A DNA stretch of 64,000 nt from Parabacteroides bouchesdurhonensis (lineage in GTDB: Bacteria > Bacteroidota > Bacteroidia > Bacteroidales > Tannerellaceae). This document shows positions 25,751 to 33,767 of the stretch, piece by piece. The notes under the pieces are model-generated. The model saw only the letters and a program-made list of their open reading frames with translations, did not search any database and was not told the origin of the DNA. The translations under genes and the position numbers were made by a program. The first letter of the stretch is position 1. Each line of letters starts with the position of its first letter. The stretch covers positions 3,226,348 to 3,290,347 of the forward strand of contig NZ_LT896588.1 in assembly GCF_900186615.1 (NCBI RefSeq), in the 5' to 3' direction.

Positions 25751-27391
25751 TTATTTTACTTTTAACCTTTCTCCCGCACTCTTTACAATCGAACGATAAT
25801 AATTTTCGTCATATCCGGGAAATTCAGGAGAAGCAGGCAAACCGTAACCATTTTGTTTAAACCGTCCACATTCTTCTCTCTTTACATTACCGTCCATATA
25901 TTTTACCAAAAGATATTCGCCAAGTTTTTTCCAACGGGCTGTTGCCGCATCGGCATTTGACGTACTGAACCAAGTGAGAAAACGGATAGCTTCGGCAGGG
26001 TTCTTTTCATATAACTTAGCGGCTGCCGCATCAATGGCAGGCAATACCTCCTGATAGCTATTTTCCAGTTCCTGTTGAACTGGGCGGATGTCTTTTATCA
26101 TATAACTGTACTTTCCGTAAGCCATATTAGCTACCCAATTATGAATCCAGAAAGCAGACGTCCAGGAGAAGTTCATCATGTCACCATTTCCTACATGGTA
26201 ACATTCCGGAGACTCCGTTACAGAACAATATATAGGAGTAAATACAGCCATATCCGCATCATCCACACCAAACCAAAGAACACCGCCTACAGCATCCGGC
26301 AACCAGTTACGCATCTGCGGAACAATAACAAAGCCTGTTTGCTGCGTTGCTATAGCACGTTCGTTTGTATATTCCTGGCCGTCAACTTCAAAAGTCATAG
26401 GACGCCAACGATAAGGTACTTTATACGGACCCGCGCCCGCATCTTTGGTCATATCCAGATCCGTACCTTCAAAATGGTCGCGCATGGCATTCTGTACATC
26501 TTGAACAGACAGCAAACGATCCGGTTTAATGTACAATGGCATCGGTTCTTTAGAAGGATCGCCTTTAATAAAATCGGCATATTTATCCATTGATTTGTCA
26601 TATTTACGGAAGAAAGACCATACCCGCGCCTCACATCCGCGTAAAGCGCCAAACTCATACGGACAATATGTTTTGGCAAAGCTGAAATCTTTATCCTTTC
26701 CCTTAAAGTATCCCTTTTCACGGGCAAAAGACACGACGTCGGGAGAATACAGGCAGTTTTCTTTATCGCCAAAAGGAATCTGTTGGATACGGGATTGATT
26801 AGCATGTGCGGCAATACAATCGTCCGGTATACGGATAGCCACCCACACGGCGCCCTTATTACCAACCCCTTTTCCTATCATTTCCATAATCCAGGCTTCA
26901 TTCTTATCAGCGATAGAAAACGATTCACCACTACTGTAGTAACCATGTTCTTGTACAAGGTCCGTCATTACCTTAATAGCTTCACGAGCCGATTTAGAAC
27001 GTTGCAAGGCAATATATATTAGACTTCCATAGTCCATGATGCCCGTAGTATCTACTAATTCGGGCCGGCCTCCGAACGTACTCTCGGTAATTGCTACCTG
27101 ATGCTCGTTCATATTACCCACAACAGAATAAGTTTGTTCTACTTGCGGAATCTGCCCTAAGGGTTTACCGGTATCCCATTCGTTTACCTGCAACATGCTC
27201 CCTTTAGGCCACGTTGCCGCAGGCCAACGGTAAAGTTCGCCGTAAAGCGTATGCGAATCAGCAGCATAACTAATCATAACCGAACCATCCGTAGAAGCTT
27301 TTTTTCCTACCAGCAAACCAGTACAAGCTTCTGATTCAAGACTGGTAAACAAAGCTGCAGAGGCAGCTATCAGTATCCATTTTTTCATCAT
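25751..27391 (-). CDS. Exported C69-family dipeptidase
   Basis: The 546-residue protein starts at one of two adjacent ATGs (27391 or 27388), where a signal peptide begins. The N-terminal nucleophile cysteine is Cys23, in SEACTGLLVGKKAS, immediately after the predicted cleavage site. Family features follow: TDGSVMISYAADSH, the EVN/EWD loop, GIMDYGSLIYIALQRSKSAREAI and the later segment MRDHFEGTDLDMTKDAGAGPY. C69 enzymes are Ntn-hydrolase dipeptidases, used here in peptide nutrition in the periplasm. The next gene upstream is nhaD, 14 bases away, so the two may be cotranscribed. Confidence 0.93.
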   Translation of the reverse strand: MMKKWILIAASAALFTSLESEACTGLLVGKKASTDGSVMISYAADSHTLYGELYRWPAATWPKGSMLQVNEWDTGKPLGQIPQVEQTYSVVGNMNEHQVAITESTFGGRPELVDTTGIMDYGSLIYIALQRSKSAREAIKVMTDLVQEHGYYSSGESFSIADKNEAWIMEMIGKGVGNKGAVWVAIRIPDDCIAAHANQSRIQQIPFGDKENCLYSPDVVSFAREKGYFKGKDKDFSFAKTYCPYEFGALRGCEARVWSFFRKYDKSMDKYADFIKGDPSKEPMPLYIKPDRLLSVQDVQNAMRDHFEGTDLDMTKDAGAGPYKVPYRWRPMTFEVDGQEYTNERAIATQQTGFVIVPQMRNWLPDAVGGVLWFGVDDADMAVFTPIYCSVTESPECYHVGNGDMMNFSWTSAFWIHNWVANMAYGKYSYMIKDIRPVQQELENSYQEVLPAIDAAAAKLYEKNPAEAIRFLTWFSTSNADAATARWKKLGEYLLVKYMDGNVKREECGRFKQNGYGLPASPEFPGYDENYYRSIVKSAGERLKVK

Positions 27392-27405
27392 AAATAAGAA
27401 TAATA

Positions 27406-28815
27406 TTAAGCAAATAATAACATATAAGTACCTGCACCGCAGCAATAACCAATCAGTGCAAGAATGGAAAAGCGTTTTGTATAGTACATGAACTCTATTT
27501 TTTCCAGTCCCATAACCGTTACGCCGGTAGCCGAACCTATAATAAGGATACTGCCACCTGTTACGGCACAATAGGCAAGGAATGTCCAGAATCCGCCGTC
27601 GGAAACAAAGAACTGGGCATAAGCAGATAAATCGGCAGCATGCGCAGTAAGAGGATACATACCCATTGTAGCTGCCACTAATGCCACATTATCAACACAG
27701 GAAGATAACGCTCCGATGACAAAACTTATCAAGTATGGTTCATGCACGTGTTTATCAAGGAACGCAGACATGATGCCCAACTGACCGGCTGTTTCCAATG
27801 CTCCTACCGCCATCAGAATGCCGAGGAAAAAGAAGATTGTAGACAAGTCGATATTAGGAAGCAATTGGGATATGCGTAATTTTTGGGATTCGTGCATGTG
27901 CAATCTGCTATACATCACATCCGTATATATCCACAAAATTACCAAGCCTGACAAAACACCTAAAAAGGGAGGCAGATTTGTCAACATCTGAAACACCGGC
28001 ACAAGAGCCAATGAAAGAACTCCTATCACAAATATTACCCGGCGTGAATGAGTTGGTATTTCCGGAATATATTCGTCCGCTTGTTCTTCTTCACTCATCA
28101 CGCGCAAGGTCGACCCTTTCTTAAAGAGCCAGAAGTTAGCTATAGTAAGCGGAACCAACATATTTATTAACGCAGGAATAAAAACATGCGATATCTGATG
28201 CATTGCCGTTACATTCTTTCCTACCCAAAGCAAGATTGTAGTAACATCACCTATAGGAGACCATGAACCTCCCGCATTTGCGGAAATAATAACCATACAG
28301 GCATACTTCAAACGATCCGTACGGTCGGGCACGAGTTTACGAAGCACCGCCATAATAACAATAGCGGCAGCAAGATTATCAAGTAATGCTGAAAAGAAAA
28401 AAGTGGCAATACTGATGTACCACAACAATTTACGCTTATCCGATGTACGAATATAACCTGTCACGGAACGAAAACCTCCGTGTTTGTCTACAATATCTAC
28501 AATCAACATGGAACACATGACGAAAAACAGCGTTTCCGACACATTACCCAAATGATAGACAATAGCCCGGTTAGAAATAAAATTAATAAACTGCTCATGG
28601 GCAGGCATACTGGCAATATCGGGATTTTCACTTAAGAATTCATGAAATATAGGACTTGAGCGTTCTATAAAAATGTAATACGCATCAAACATCAAAATCA
28701 TCCACAAAGAAATAGCCATAAACAAGGCTATGGCAGCTTTGTTTATCTTAAACTTGTCTTCCATTGCAATAGCCAGGATTCCCAAGATAAAAATAACAGG
28801 CATCAATATGAACAT
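27406..28815 (-). CDS. nhaD: Sodium:proton antiporter, NhaD type
   Basis: The 469-residue inner-membrane protein has about 12-13 membrane segments and NhaD hallmarks: LLDNLAAAIVIMAVLRK, ANAGGSWSPIGDVTTILLWVG and the late GALSSCVDNVALVAATMGMYP. These Asp/Asn-bearing helices bind sodium and protons. NhaD proteins extrude Na+ or Li+ at alkaline pH. A Glu/Asp-rich loop (EEEQADEYIPEIP) lies in the middle. It precedes the C69 peptidase gene by 14 bases. The upstream endonuclease gene, 41 bases away, runs the same way. Confidence 0.92.
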   Translation of the reverse strand: MFILMPVIFILGILAIAMEDKFKINKAAIALFMAISLWMILMFDAYYIFIERSSPIFHEFLSENPDIASMPAHEQFINFISNRAIVYHLGNVSETLFFVMCSMLIVDIVDKHGGFRSVTGYIRTSDKRKLLWYISIATFFFSALLDNLAAAIVIMAVLRKLVPDRTDRLKYACMVIISANAGGSWSPIGDVTTILLWVGKNVTAMHQISHVFIPALINMLVPLTIANFWLFKKGSTLRVMSEEEQADEYIPEIPTHSRRVIFVIGVLSLALVPVFQMLTNLPPFLGVLSGLVILWIYTDVMYSRLHMHESQKLRISQLLPNIDLSTIFFFLGILMAVGALETAGQLGIMSAFLDKHVHEPYLISFVIGALSSCVDNVALVAATMGMYPLTAHAADLSAYAQFFVSDGGFWTFLAYCAVTGGSILIIGSATGVTVMGLEKIEFMYYTKRFSILALIGYCCGAGTYMLLFA

Positions 28816-28856
28816 AGGTATATTATTTTAATTAAATACTTAATATAAAAGGATAA

Positions 28857-29693
28857 TTATAAACTATATAATAACTTTATCTCTTCCGCCCAAAGAGATT
28901 CATCCGGCGTTTCCAATATCAAAGGTATATCATCAAAACGGCTATCATGCATAATCATTTTAAATGGAGTGATTCCCATCACACCTTTACCTATACTGTC
29001 GTGCCTGTCTACTCTTGTTCCCAGATCTTTCTTTGAATCATTCAAGTGCATGCCTTTTAAATACGCGAAACCTATTACCTCATCAAAATGCCGGAATGTT
29101 TCCGTAAAACCTTCTTCCGTTTTTATGTCATAACCGGCAGCCAATGTATGGGCTGTATCAATACAGACTCCCACTCTGGTTTTATCGTCTACTTTATCTA
29201 TAATATAAGCAATCTGTTCAAAGGTATAGCCCAGATTTGTTCCTTGTCCGGCCGTATTTTCTATAACAGCCGTAACCCCTTTTGTCCGTTCCAACGTCCA
29301 ATTAATAGATTCTGCTATGCGTGCAAGGCATTCTTCAACCGACATCTCATTCAAATGGCTTCCGGGATGAAAATTCAGGCGGTCAAGCCCCAACTGTTCA
29401 CATCGCTGCATCTCATCCAGAAAAGCATCACGGGATTTTTGCAATCCCTCCGCTTCCGGATGTCCCAGATTAATCAGATAGCTATCATGGGGTAATATAT
29501 GCTTTGGCAGATAACCTGATTCCGCACAACGTTCTTTAAAAAGCGAAATGCTTTCCGATGACAATGGCGTCGATTTCCATTGCCGCTGATTACGGGTAAA
29601 AAGAGCAAAAGCCTTTGCTCCTATAGCTTTGGCATTTAAAGGGGCATTCTCTACACCACCCGAAGCCGATACATGAGCTCCTACATACTTCAT
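28857..29693 (-). CDS. nfo: Endonuclease IV (AP endonuclease)
   Basis: The 278-residue TIM-barrel enzyme incises DNA 5' to abasic sites. Start ATG 29693 was chosen over the TTG at 29702 because the family begins [13 protein letters not shown]. Metal-binding residues sit in [54 protein letters not shown] and ILETPDE. All nine canonical zinc-ligand positions appear to be present. It lies between nhaD and a hotdog thioesterase on the same strand with short gaps, but no functional link is evident. Confidence 0.96.
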   Translation of the reverse strand: MKYVGAHVSASGGVENAPLNAKAIGAKAFALFTRNQRQWKSTPLSSESISLFKERCAESGYLPKHILPHDSYLINLGHPEAEGLQKSRDAFLDEMQRCEQLGLDRLNFHPGSHLNEMSVEECLARIAESINWTLERTKGVTAVIENTAGQGTNLGYTFEQIAYIIDKVDDKTRVGVCIDTAHTLAAGYDIKTEEGFTETFRHFDEVIGFAYLKGMHLNDSKKDLGTRVDRHDSIGKGVMGITPFKMIMHDSRFDDIPLILETPDESLWAEEIKLLYSL

Positions 29694-29706
29694 TGCATTC
29701 AATTAT

Positions 29707-30180
29707 TTATTCATCAACTGTTTTACAACCACAAAAATGAAATTCTTCTTTCGCCCTTTCCGGGTTACTTACGAAATATACTAAGTCGGCACGGGAACAT
29801 ACTTCTTCTGCCGAATTATATATTTCCGTTTCAATAAATATGGCGTTTCGTTTTCTGTCTTTTATTCGTCCACGTACTGTTAACTGAGGTTCAAGCGTCG
29901 ATATACTTTTAATGAATTTAGCATCTAAACGCGAAGTAACGCCAGACGTTTGTAACTTTCTCATCACAACCCAACCAGCCAGTTCATCCATTAAAGTTGT
30001 CTGTATACCACCATGCAGCGTGTTCAGCCAACCTTGATAATATGCTTCCGGTTTCCAAAAAGCAACTATATCATCGCCGTCTTCATAAAATTCCATATGT
30101 AAACCTGACGGATTCGCCGGAGCACAGCCGAAACACATATAACCTTCCAAGCCATCCCAAGGATTGATAATCTTTTTCAT
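29707..30180 (-). CDS. PaaI-type hotdog thioesterase
   Basis: The 157-residue single hotdog-fold protein contains GWLNTLHGGIQTTLMDELAGW, the HGG turn and catalytic acidic residue of PaaI-like acyl-CoA thioesterases. The N-terminus has a conserved CFGCAPANPSGL segment shared with Bacteroidetes homologs. Start ATG 30180 (MKKIINPWDG) was preferred; an alternative in-frame ATG lies at 30192. The substrate is unknown. It is followed by nfo 13 bases downstream. Confidence 0.87.
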   Translation of the reverse strand: MKKIINPWDGLEGYMCFGCAPANPSGLHMEFYEDGDDIVAFWKPEAYYQGWLNTLHGGIQTTLMDELAGWVVMRKLQTSGVTSRLDAKFIKSISTLEPQLTVRGRIKDRKRNAIFIETEIYNSAEEVCSRADLVYFVSNPERAKEEFHFCGCKTVDE

Positions 30181-30251
30181 AACATCAATCATTAAATATT
30201 TACTAATCCCTCACATCCGCGCGGTAAAATTGTAATACGATTGGCAAATAT

Positions 30252-30288
30252 AACAAAAAACCGCCTCCCCGAAAGGAAGACGGCCTTA
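30252..30288 (-). terminator. Terminator of the arginine decarboxylase gene
   Basis: On the minus strand a GC-rich stem with a TTTC loop (30258-30285) precedes TTTTTT. It lies 31 bases after the decarboxylase stop codon. Confidence 0.78.
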
Positions 30289-30318
30289 TAAAAATGTAAT
30301 ATAAAATTCACACAAAAC

Positions 30319-30858
30319 TTATTCTTCAATTTCCGGTTGCAAAAAATCAACGAAACAAAGAGCAGCAAGAGCTGTACCATACCTCTTTTCAATGGTAATA
30401 CCTTCCGTTATAAAGTTAAGTTCTCCCAAATAGTACTTACCGTATGTTTTCTGATGAAGATCATTGATTACACGAATCAAACGAGACTCAAGCTCTTCAA
30501 TACGATAACGACCACTAACTTCACATACAAGTCCTCCAACCTTTTCATCAAAGTTTTCATCCTTATACATCCAGGCGTAAACCACACCAGCAGATACAAA
30601 CTCATCTTGATAGCCATGAGACATCGCCATGATAGTTTTCATTTCCGAACCAAATGGAGGAAGGTCTAATTCATCCATGGTTGCCAGATGTGCCGTTGCA
30701 GGAATAACAGATGAATACGTCATAATGTTGAAATCCGAAATACCTGCATCATAAAGAGCCATGTGATATGAACCTGCATGTTTTTCCAAATCAGATTCTC
30801 CACTACCCTTTGTAATAAAAAAGGTGTTTGGAATTAAATTCCCAACTTTCTTTACCAT
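30319..30858 (-). CDS. Pyruvoyl-dependent arginine decarboxylase
   Basis: The 179-residue proenzyme of the PvlArgDC family makes agmatine from arginine. Self-cleavage at Ser49-Ser50 in TYSSVIPATAH is expected to turn Ser50 into the pyruvoyl cofactor. Other family segments are PFGSEMKTIMAMSHG, the glutamate-rich VGGLVCEVSGRY and the C-terminal KRYGTALAALCF. Length fits the archaeal and chlamydial members (165-195 residues). Agmatine feeds polyamine synthesis, and arginine decarboxylation also consumes protons. It is monocistronic, with a minus-strand TACTTTTG (30899-30906) upstream. Confidence 0.92.
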   Translation of the reverse strand: MVKKVGNLIPNTFFITKGSGESDLEKHAGSYHMALYDAGISDFNIMTYSSVIPATAHLATMDELDLPPFGSEMKTIMAMSHGYQDEFVSAGVVYAWMYKDENFDEKVGGLVCEVSGRYRIEELESRLIRVINDLHQKTYGKYYLGELNFITEGITIEKRYGTALAALCFVDFLQPEIEE

Positions 30859-30898
30859 CTACACAATATGTTTTACTAATTAATAAATTATGAGCCAG

Positions 30899-30906
30899 CA
30901 AAAGTA
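30899..30906 (-). promoter_or_regulatory. Possible -7 element of the arginine decarboxylase gene
   Basis: TACTTTTG on the minus strand matches TAnnTTTG, 41 bases upstream of the start codon. No good -33 element is seen. Confidence 0.4.
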
Positions 30907-30968
30907 TAAACTTATTCGGGATTTTACTCTATTTTTTGGTAGAGAAATATAATATTTAGATTTTAAAA

Positions 30969-31024
30969 CATCCCGATCATTTTTTAAAATCATCGAGATG
31001 ATTTCAAAAAGTCATCGGGATGAT
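30969..31024. repeat. Structured intergenic element, copy B
   Basis: This copy of the 2141-2200 element has complementary outer arms (CATCCCGAT... with ...TCATCGGGATG) and the same inner AAATCATCGAGA at 30987-30998. It lies in the leader region between the divergent arginine decarboxylase and superoxide dismutase genes. Confidence 0.75.
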
Positions 31025-31156
31025 AAACAAATTCAATGTCGCCGCTGTTATGATAATACAAACAACATAAAAACAAATAAGGCCATGCTTACATTATGTC
31101 TTAGTTTGTTATTGTTGATTTCCAATAGTCAAATAACAGATAAAAAAGAAGAAATT

Positions 31157-31732
31157 ATGAAATTTGAATTAATCCAATTACCCTATGCAGCCGATGCTCT
31201 GGAACCGGTAATATCAAAACAAACAATAGAGTTACATCATGGAAAGCATCTACAAACTTATGTAACCAATTTGAATAACCTCATTGCAGGTACAAAGTTT
31301 GAAAATGAGCCATTGGAAACAATTGTAAAAGAATCCGACGGTGCCGTTTTCAATAACGCAGGACAAGTATTGAACCATAATTTATATTTCACCCAATTTT
31401 CACCAAAAGGTGGTGGTAAGCCAACAGGAAAACTGGCTGAAGCTATTAATACTGCTTGGGGATCTTTTGAAAATTTCCAAAAAGAATTTGTTACAGCCGG
31501 TACAGGCTTGTTCGGATCGGGTTGGGTATGGTTAGCTAAGGATATTAACGGAAAACTTTCAATTACCAAAGAGCCTAACGGAAGTAACCCGGTTGTCAGA
31601 GGCCTCACTCCTCTCCTCGGTTTTGACGTTTGGGAACACGCATATTATCTGGATTACCAGAACAAACGTGCAGACCATCTGAATAAACTTTGGGATATAG
31701 TAGACTGGGAGGCCGTTGGCAAACGGTATTAA
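31157..31732 (+). CDS. sodB: Iron/manganese superoxide dismutase
   Basis: The 191-residue enzyme dismutates superoxide. Metal ligands are His27 in ELHHGKH, the His of LNHNLYF, and Asp and His in FDVWEHAYYLDY. Start ATG 31157 gives the standard SodB length. The frame remains open upstream, and an ATG at 31085 would add a hydrophobic leader (MLTLCLSLLLLISNS), so an exported isoform is possible but not favoured. A promoter-like TTAGTTTG lies at 31101-31108, within that leader, which supports the shorter start. A terminator follows at about 31764. Confidence 0.93.
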   Translation: MKFELIQLPYAADALEPVISKQTIELHHGKHLQTYVTNLNNLIAGTKFENEPLETIVKESDGAVFNNAGQVLNHNLYFTQFSPKGGGKPTGKLAEAINTAWGSFENFQKEFVTAGTGLFGSGWVWLAKDINGKLSITKEPNGSNPVVRGLTPLLGFDVWEHAYYLDYQNKRADHLNKLWDIVDWEAVGKRY

Positions 31733-31763
31733 GTTCAAAACAACTGTAAGTTTAGAATGTAAT

Positions 31764-31797
31764 AAAAGCCGCCGAAAATGTTTCCGACGGCTTTTTT
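31764..31797 (+). terminator. Terminator after sodB
   Basis: AAAGCCGCCG / CCGACGGCTTT forms a stem with one bulge and is followed by TTTTTT. It lies 31 bases after the stop codon. Confidence 0.85.
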
Positions 31798-31867
31798 ATA
31801 ACATTAAAGGGGAAATATAGCTAACTATAAAGGAAAAATAGCCATTTATCAGTTGAACTAATACCCC

Positions 31868-31875
31868 TAACTTTG
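31868..31875 (+). promoter_or_regulatory. Possible -7 element of the thioredoxin gene
   Basis: TAACTTTG matches TAnnTTTG exactly, 50 bases before the start codon. A purine-rich AAGGAGAA at 31912-31919 is an unusually good Shine-Dalgarno match for this phylum. Confidence 0.5.
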
Positions 31876-31925
31876 TTATATACTAAAGAAGAAAATAGTA
31901 TATATTAATTTAAGGAGAACAGATT

Positions 31926-32291
31926 ATGAAAGTAACAGAATTGACAAAAGCTGAATTTCTAAACAAAGTAGCTGATTATGAAACAAGTCCTAATGAATGG
32001 AAATACAAAGGAGAAAAACCGTGCATAGTAGATTTTTATGCTACATGGTGCGGTCCTTGTAAGATGGTAGCGCCTGTTCTGGAGGAATTGGCAAAAGAAT
32101 ACGAAGGGAAAATCGATATATACAAAGTAGATACAGAAAAAGAAGAACATCTGGCAGCCGCCTTTGGTATACAGAGCATACCTTCATTACTTTTTTGTCC
32201 AATGAACGAGAAGCCTCAGATGGCTAAAGGGGCAATGAGTAAAGCTGACTTCAAAAAGGCTATAAATGAAGTTCTTTTGAAAGGACAATAA
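31926..32291 (+). CDS. trxA: Thioredoxin
   Basis: The 121-residue cytoplasmic thioredoxin has the active-site motif WCGPC (Cys42, Cys45), the cis-proline in IQSIPSLLF and the usual beta-strand CIVDFYATWCGP. It carries a roughly 20-residue N-terminal extension (KAEFLNKVADYETSPNEWKYKGEK) compared with E. coli TrxA, common in Bacteroidales. It reduces disulfides in metabolic enzymes and in the oxidative-stress response. Being next to sodB is consistent with that role, but the terminator between them makes it a separate unit. Confidence 0.95.
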   Translation: MKVTELTKAEFLNKVADYETSPNEWKYKGEKPCIVDFYATWCGPCKMVAPVLEELAKEYEGKIDIYKVDTEKEEHLAAAFGIQSIPSLLFCPMNEKPQMAKGAMSKADFKKAINEVLLKGQ

Positions 32292-32307
32292 GAATAAACA
32301 GACCATA

Positions 32308-32358
32308 AAAAGCAGAAGCCATCAGAGTTTTGAATAACTCTGATGGCTTCTGCTTTTT
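32308..32358 (+). terminator. Terminator after trxA
   Basis: A near-perfect inverted repeat of about 20 bp (AAGCAGAAGCCATCAGAGTT with its complement) is followed by TTTTT. Confidence 0.92.
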
Positions 32359-32377
32359 CAAAAAACATCATGCCCCT

Positions 32378-32408
32378 ATTGTACGGATAAAAACAATTAC
32401 TACCTTTG
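32378..32408 (+). promoter_or_regulatory. Promoter of the tRNA-Thr/tRNA-Tyr unit
   Basis: ATTG at 32378-32381, a 19-base spacer and TACCTTTG at 32401-32408 match the Bacteroidetes -33/-7 consensus. The first tRNA starts 23 bases after the -7 element. Confidence 0.65.
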
Positions 32409-32430
32409 CAGCCGCAAACAAAGGAAAAAC

Positions 32431-32504
32431 GCCTCTTTAGCTCAGTTGGCCAGAGCACGTGATTTGTAATCTCGGGGTCGTTGGTTCGAATCCGACAAGA
32501 GGCT
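32431..32504 (+). tRNA. tRNA-Thr (anticodon TGT)
   Basis: The 74-nt gene has acceptor arms GCCTCTT / AAGAGGC, a D arm GCTCAGTTGGCCAGAGC, anticodon TGT at 32465-32467 in loop TTTGTAA, and T loop TTCGAAT. No CCA is encoded. It reads ACA codons. It is 19 bases upstream of tRNA-Tyr and shares its promoter. Confidence 0.96.
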
Positions 32505-32523
32505 CAAAGAAATTCTAAATAAA

Positions 32524-32606
32524 GGGCAGTTACCAGAGTGGCCAAATGGGGCTGACTGTAACTCAGCTGGCTTTCGCCTTCGGTGGTTCGAATCCATCAC
32601 TGCCCA
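32524..32606 (+). tRNA. tRNA-Tyr (anticodon GTA)
   Basis: The 83-nt class II tRNA has acceptor arms GGGCAGT / ACTGCCC, anticodon GTA at 32558-32560 and the long variable arm expected for bacterial tRNA-Tyr. CCA is not encoded. It is followed by a terminator at 32611. Confidence 0.96.
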
Positions 32607-32610
32607 CATC

Positions 32611-32646
32611 AAAAAGCCATATTCGAAACTCCGGATATGGCTTTTT
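32611..32646 (+). terminator. Terminator of the tRNA unit
   Basis: AAAAAGCCATAT / ATATGGCTTTTT forms a perfect 12-bp stem ending in T. It is palindromic and could also end the convergent permease gene at 32660. Confidence 0.9.
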
Positions 32647-32659
32647 CATTTTCCTCTAT

Positions 32660-33766
32660 TTATTGTGTTTTTCTATATCCTGCCACTGCAAGTACATTAA
32701 ATAAAACTGCAAAAAAACATATCATAAAGAAATGTCCTTCTATGTCCGAGAAATGGCTTCCTTTCAAATAAATCATTCGCATCGCTTCTACAAAATAGCG
32801 TATCGGATTCAATAATGTAATATTCTGCGCCCATTCCGGCATGCTACTGATCGGAGTAAACAACCCACTAAGCAACGCAAAGATAATCAGAAAGAAAAAA
32901 GTGGTAAACATGGCTTGCTGCTGGGTAGAAGATATAGCAGAAATAGCCAAGCCCAAGCCTGTAAAACCAATCATATAAACAGCTGCAAAAAGATATATAG
33001 TGCCCAAACTACCTACAGGTATCAAGCCATAAATAAGCCATGCAATCCCTACAGCTATTGTCAAAAGAAAAAAGCCTATAACCCAAAAAGGTATCAACTT
33101 GGAAAGCATGAACAGGGATTTCGGAACAGGAGATACATTAATCTGTTCGATCGTTCCTTTTTCCTTTTCACTCACAATATTCAAAGCAGGAACAAAGCCC
33201 GCAATAATAGTCAACAAAAAAACCATAATACCCGGAACCATGTAACTTTTATAGTTCAAGTGGGGATTAAAGAGATTTGTCGCAGTCACTTTAACTCCCA
33301 CGAGATCCGCAGGATAATATCCTTTTTCCGCATTAAAATTCTGCACGATGGATGACAGATATGAACTACCCATCCCTCCCTTTGTTCCATTTACAGCATT
33401 AGCGGCAATAAGAAGTTCGTTAGTCCCTTCTCGGCCCAATCGTTTTTCAAATCCCTGAGGAAATTCCAAAATAATATCGGCGTCATTACTTTCGATAGAC
33501 TTTATCGCTTCATTATAATGAGGAGAATAGTCTGTCAAGCGGAAATAGCCGGACGAAAGAATCTTATTTGTCAGCTGTTGAGAAGTCACAGAATGATCAT
33601 TATCAACTATACTCAGATTAATATTATGCATTTCAAAATTGGCGGCAAAAGGCAATATGATTAACTGCATCATCGGAATGATAAAGATGATTTTAGGCAA
33701 AAAACGGTCGCGACGGATTTGCTTGAATTCTTTCTCCAACAAATATCGTAATGTATTCAGACGCAT
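32660..33766 (-). CDS. ABC-2 type transporter permease (second of a pair)
   Basis: The 368-residue protein has an N-terminal transmembrane segment (PKIIFIIPMMQLIILPFA), a large periplasmic domain (about residues 45-180) and five C-terminal membrane segments. These include the ABC-2 hallmark EKEKGTIEQINVSPVPKS and a late VEAMRMIYLKG. It resembles YbhR/YhhJ-type drug or lipid exporters. It is the last gene of the export operon, 1 base after the first permease gene, and forms a heterodimeric membrane part with it. The substrate is unknown. Confidence 0.9.
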   Translation of the reverse strand: MRLNTLRYLLEKEFKQIRRDRFLPKIIFIIPMMQLIILPFAANFEMHNINLSIVDNDHSVTSQQLTNKILSSGYFRLTDYSPHYNEAIKSIESNDADIILEFPQGFEKRLGREGTNELLIAANAVNGTKGGMGSSYLSSIVQNFNAEKGYYPADLVGVKVTATNLFNPHLNYKSYMVPGIMVFLLTIIAGFVPALNIVSEKEKGTIEQINVSPVPKSLFMLSKLIPFWVIGFFLLTIAVGIAWLIYGLIPVGSLGTIYLFAAVYMIGFTGLGLAISAISSTQQQAMFTTFFFLIIFALLSGLFTPISSMPEWAQNITLLNPIRYFVEAMRMIYLKGSHFSDIEGHFFMICFFAVLFNVLAVAGYRKTQ

Positions 33767-33767
33767 A

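Noticed and set aside
31085-31156. Signal peptide of sodB
   Set aside because: The hydrophobic leader overlaps a promoter-like octamer, and the downstream ATG gives the normal enzyme length.
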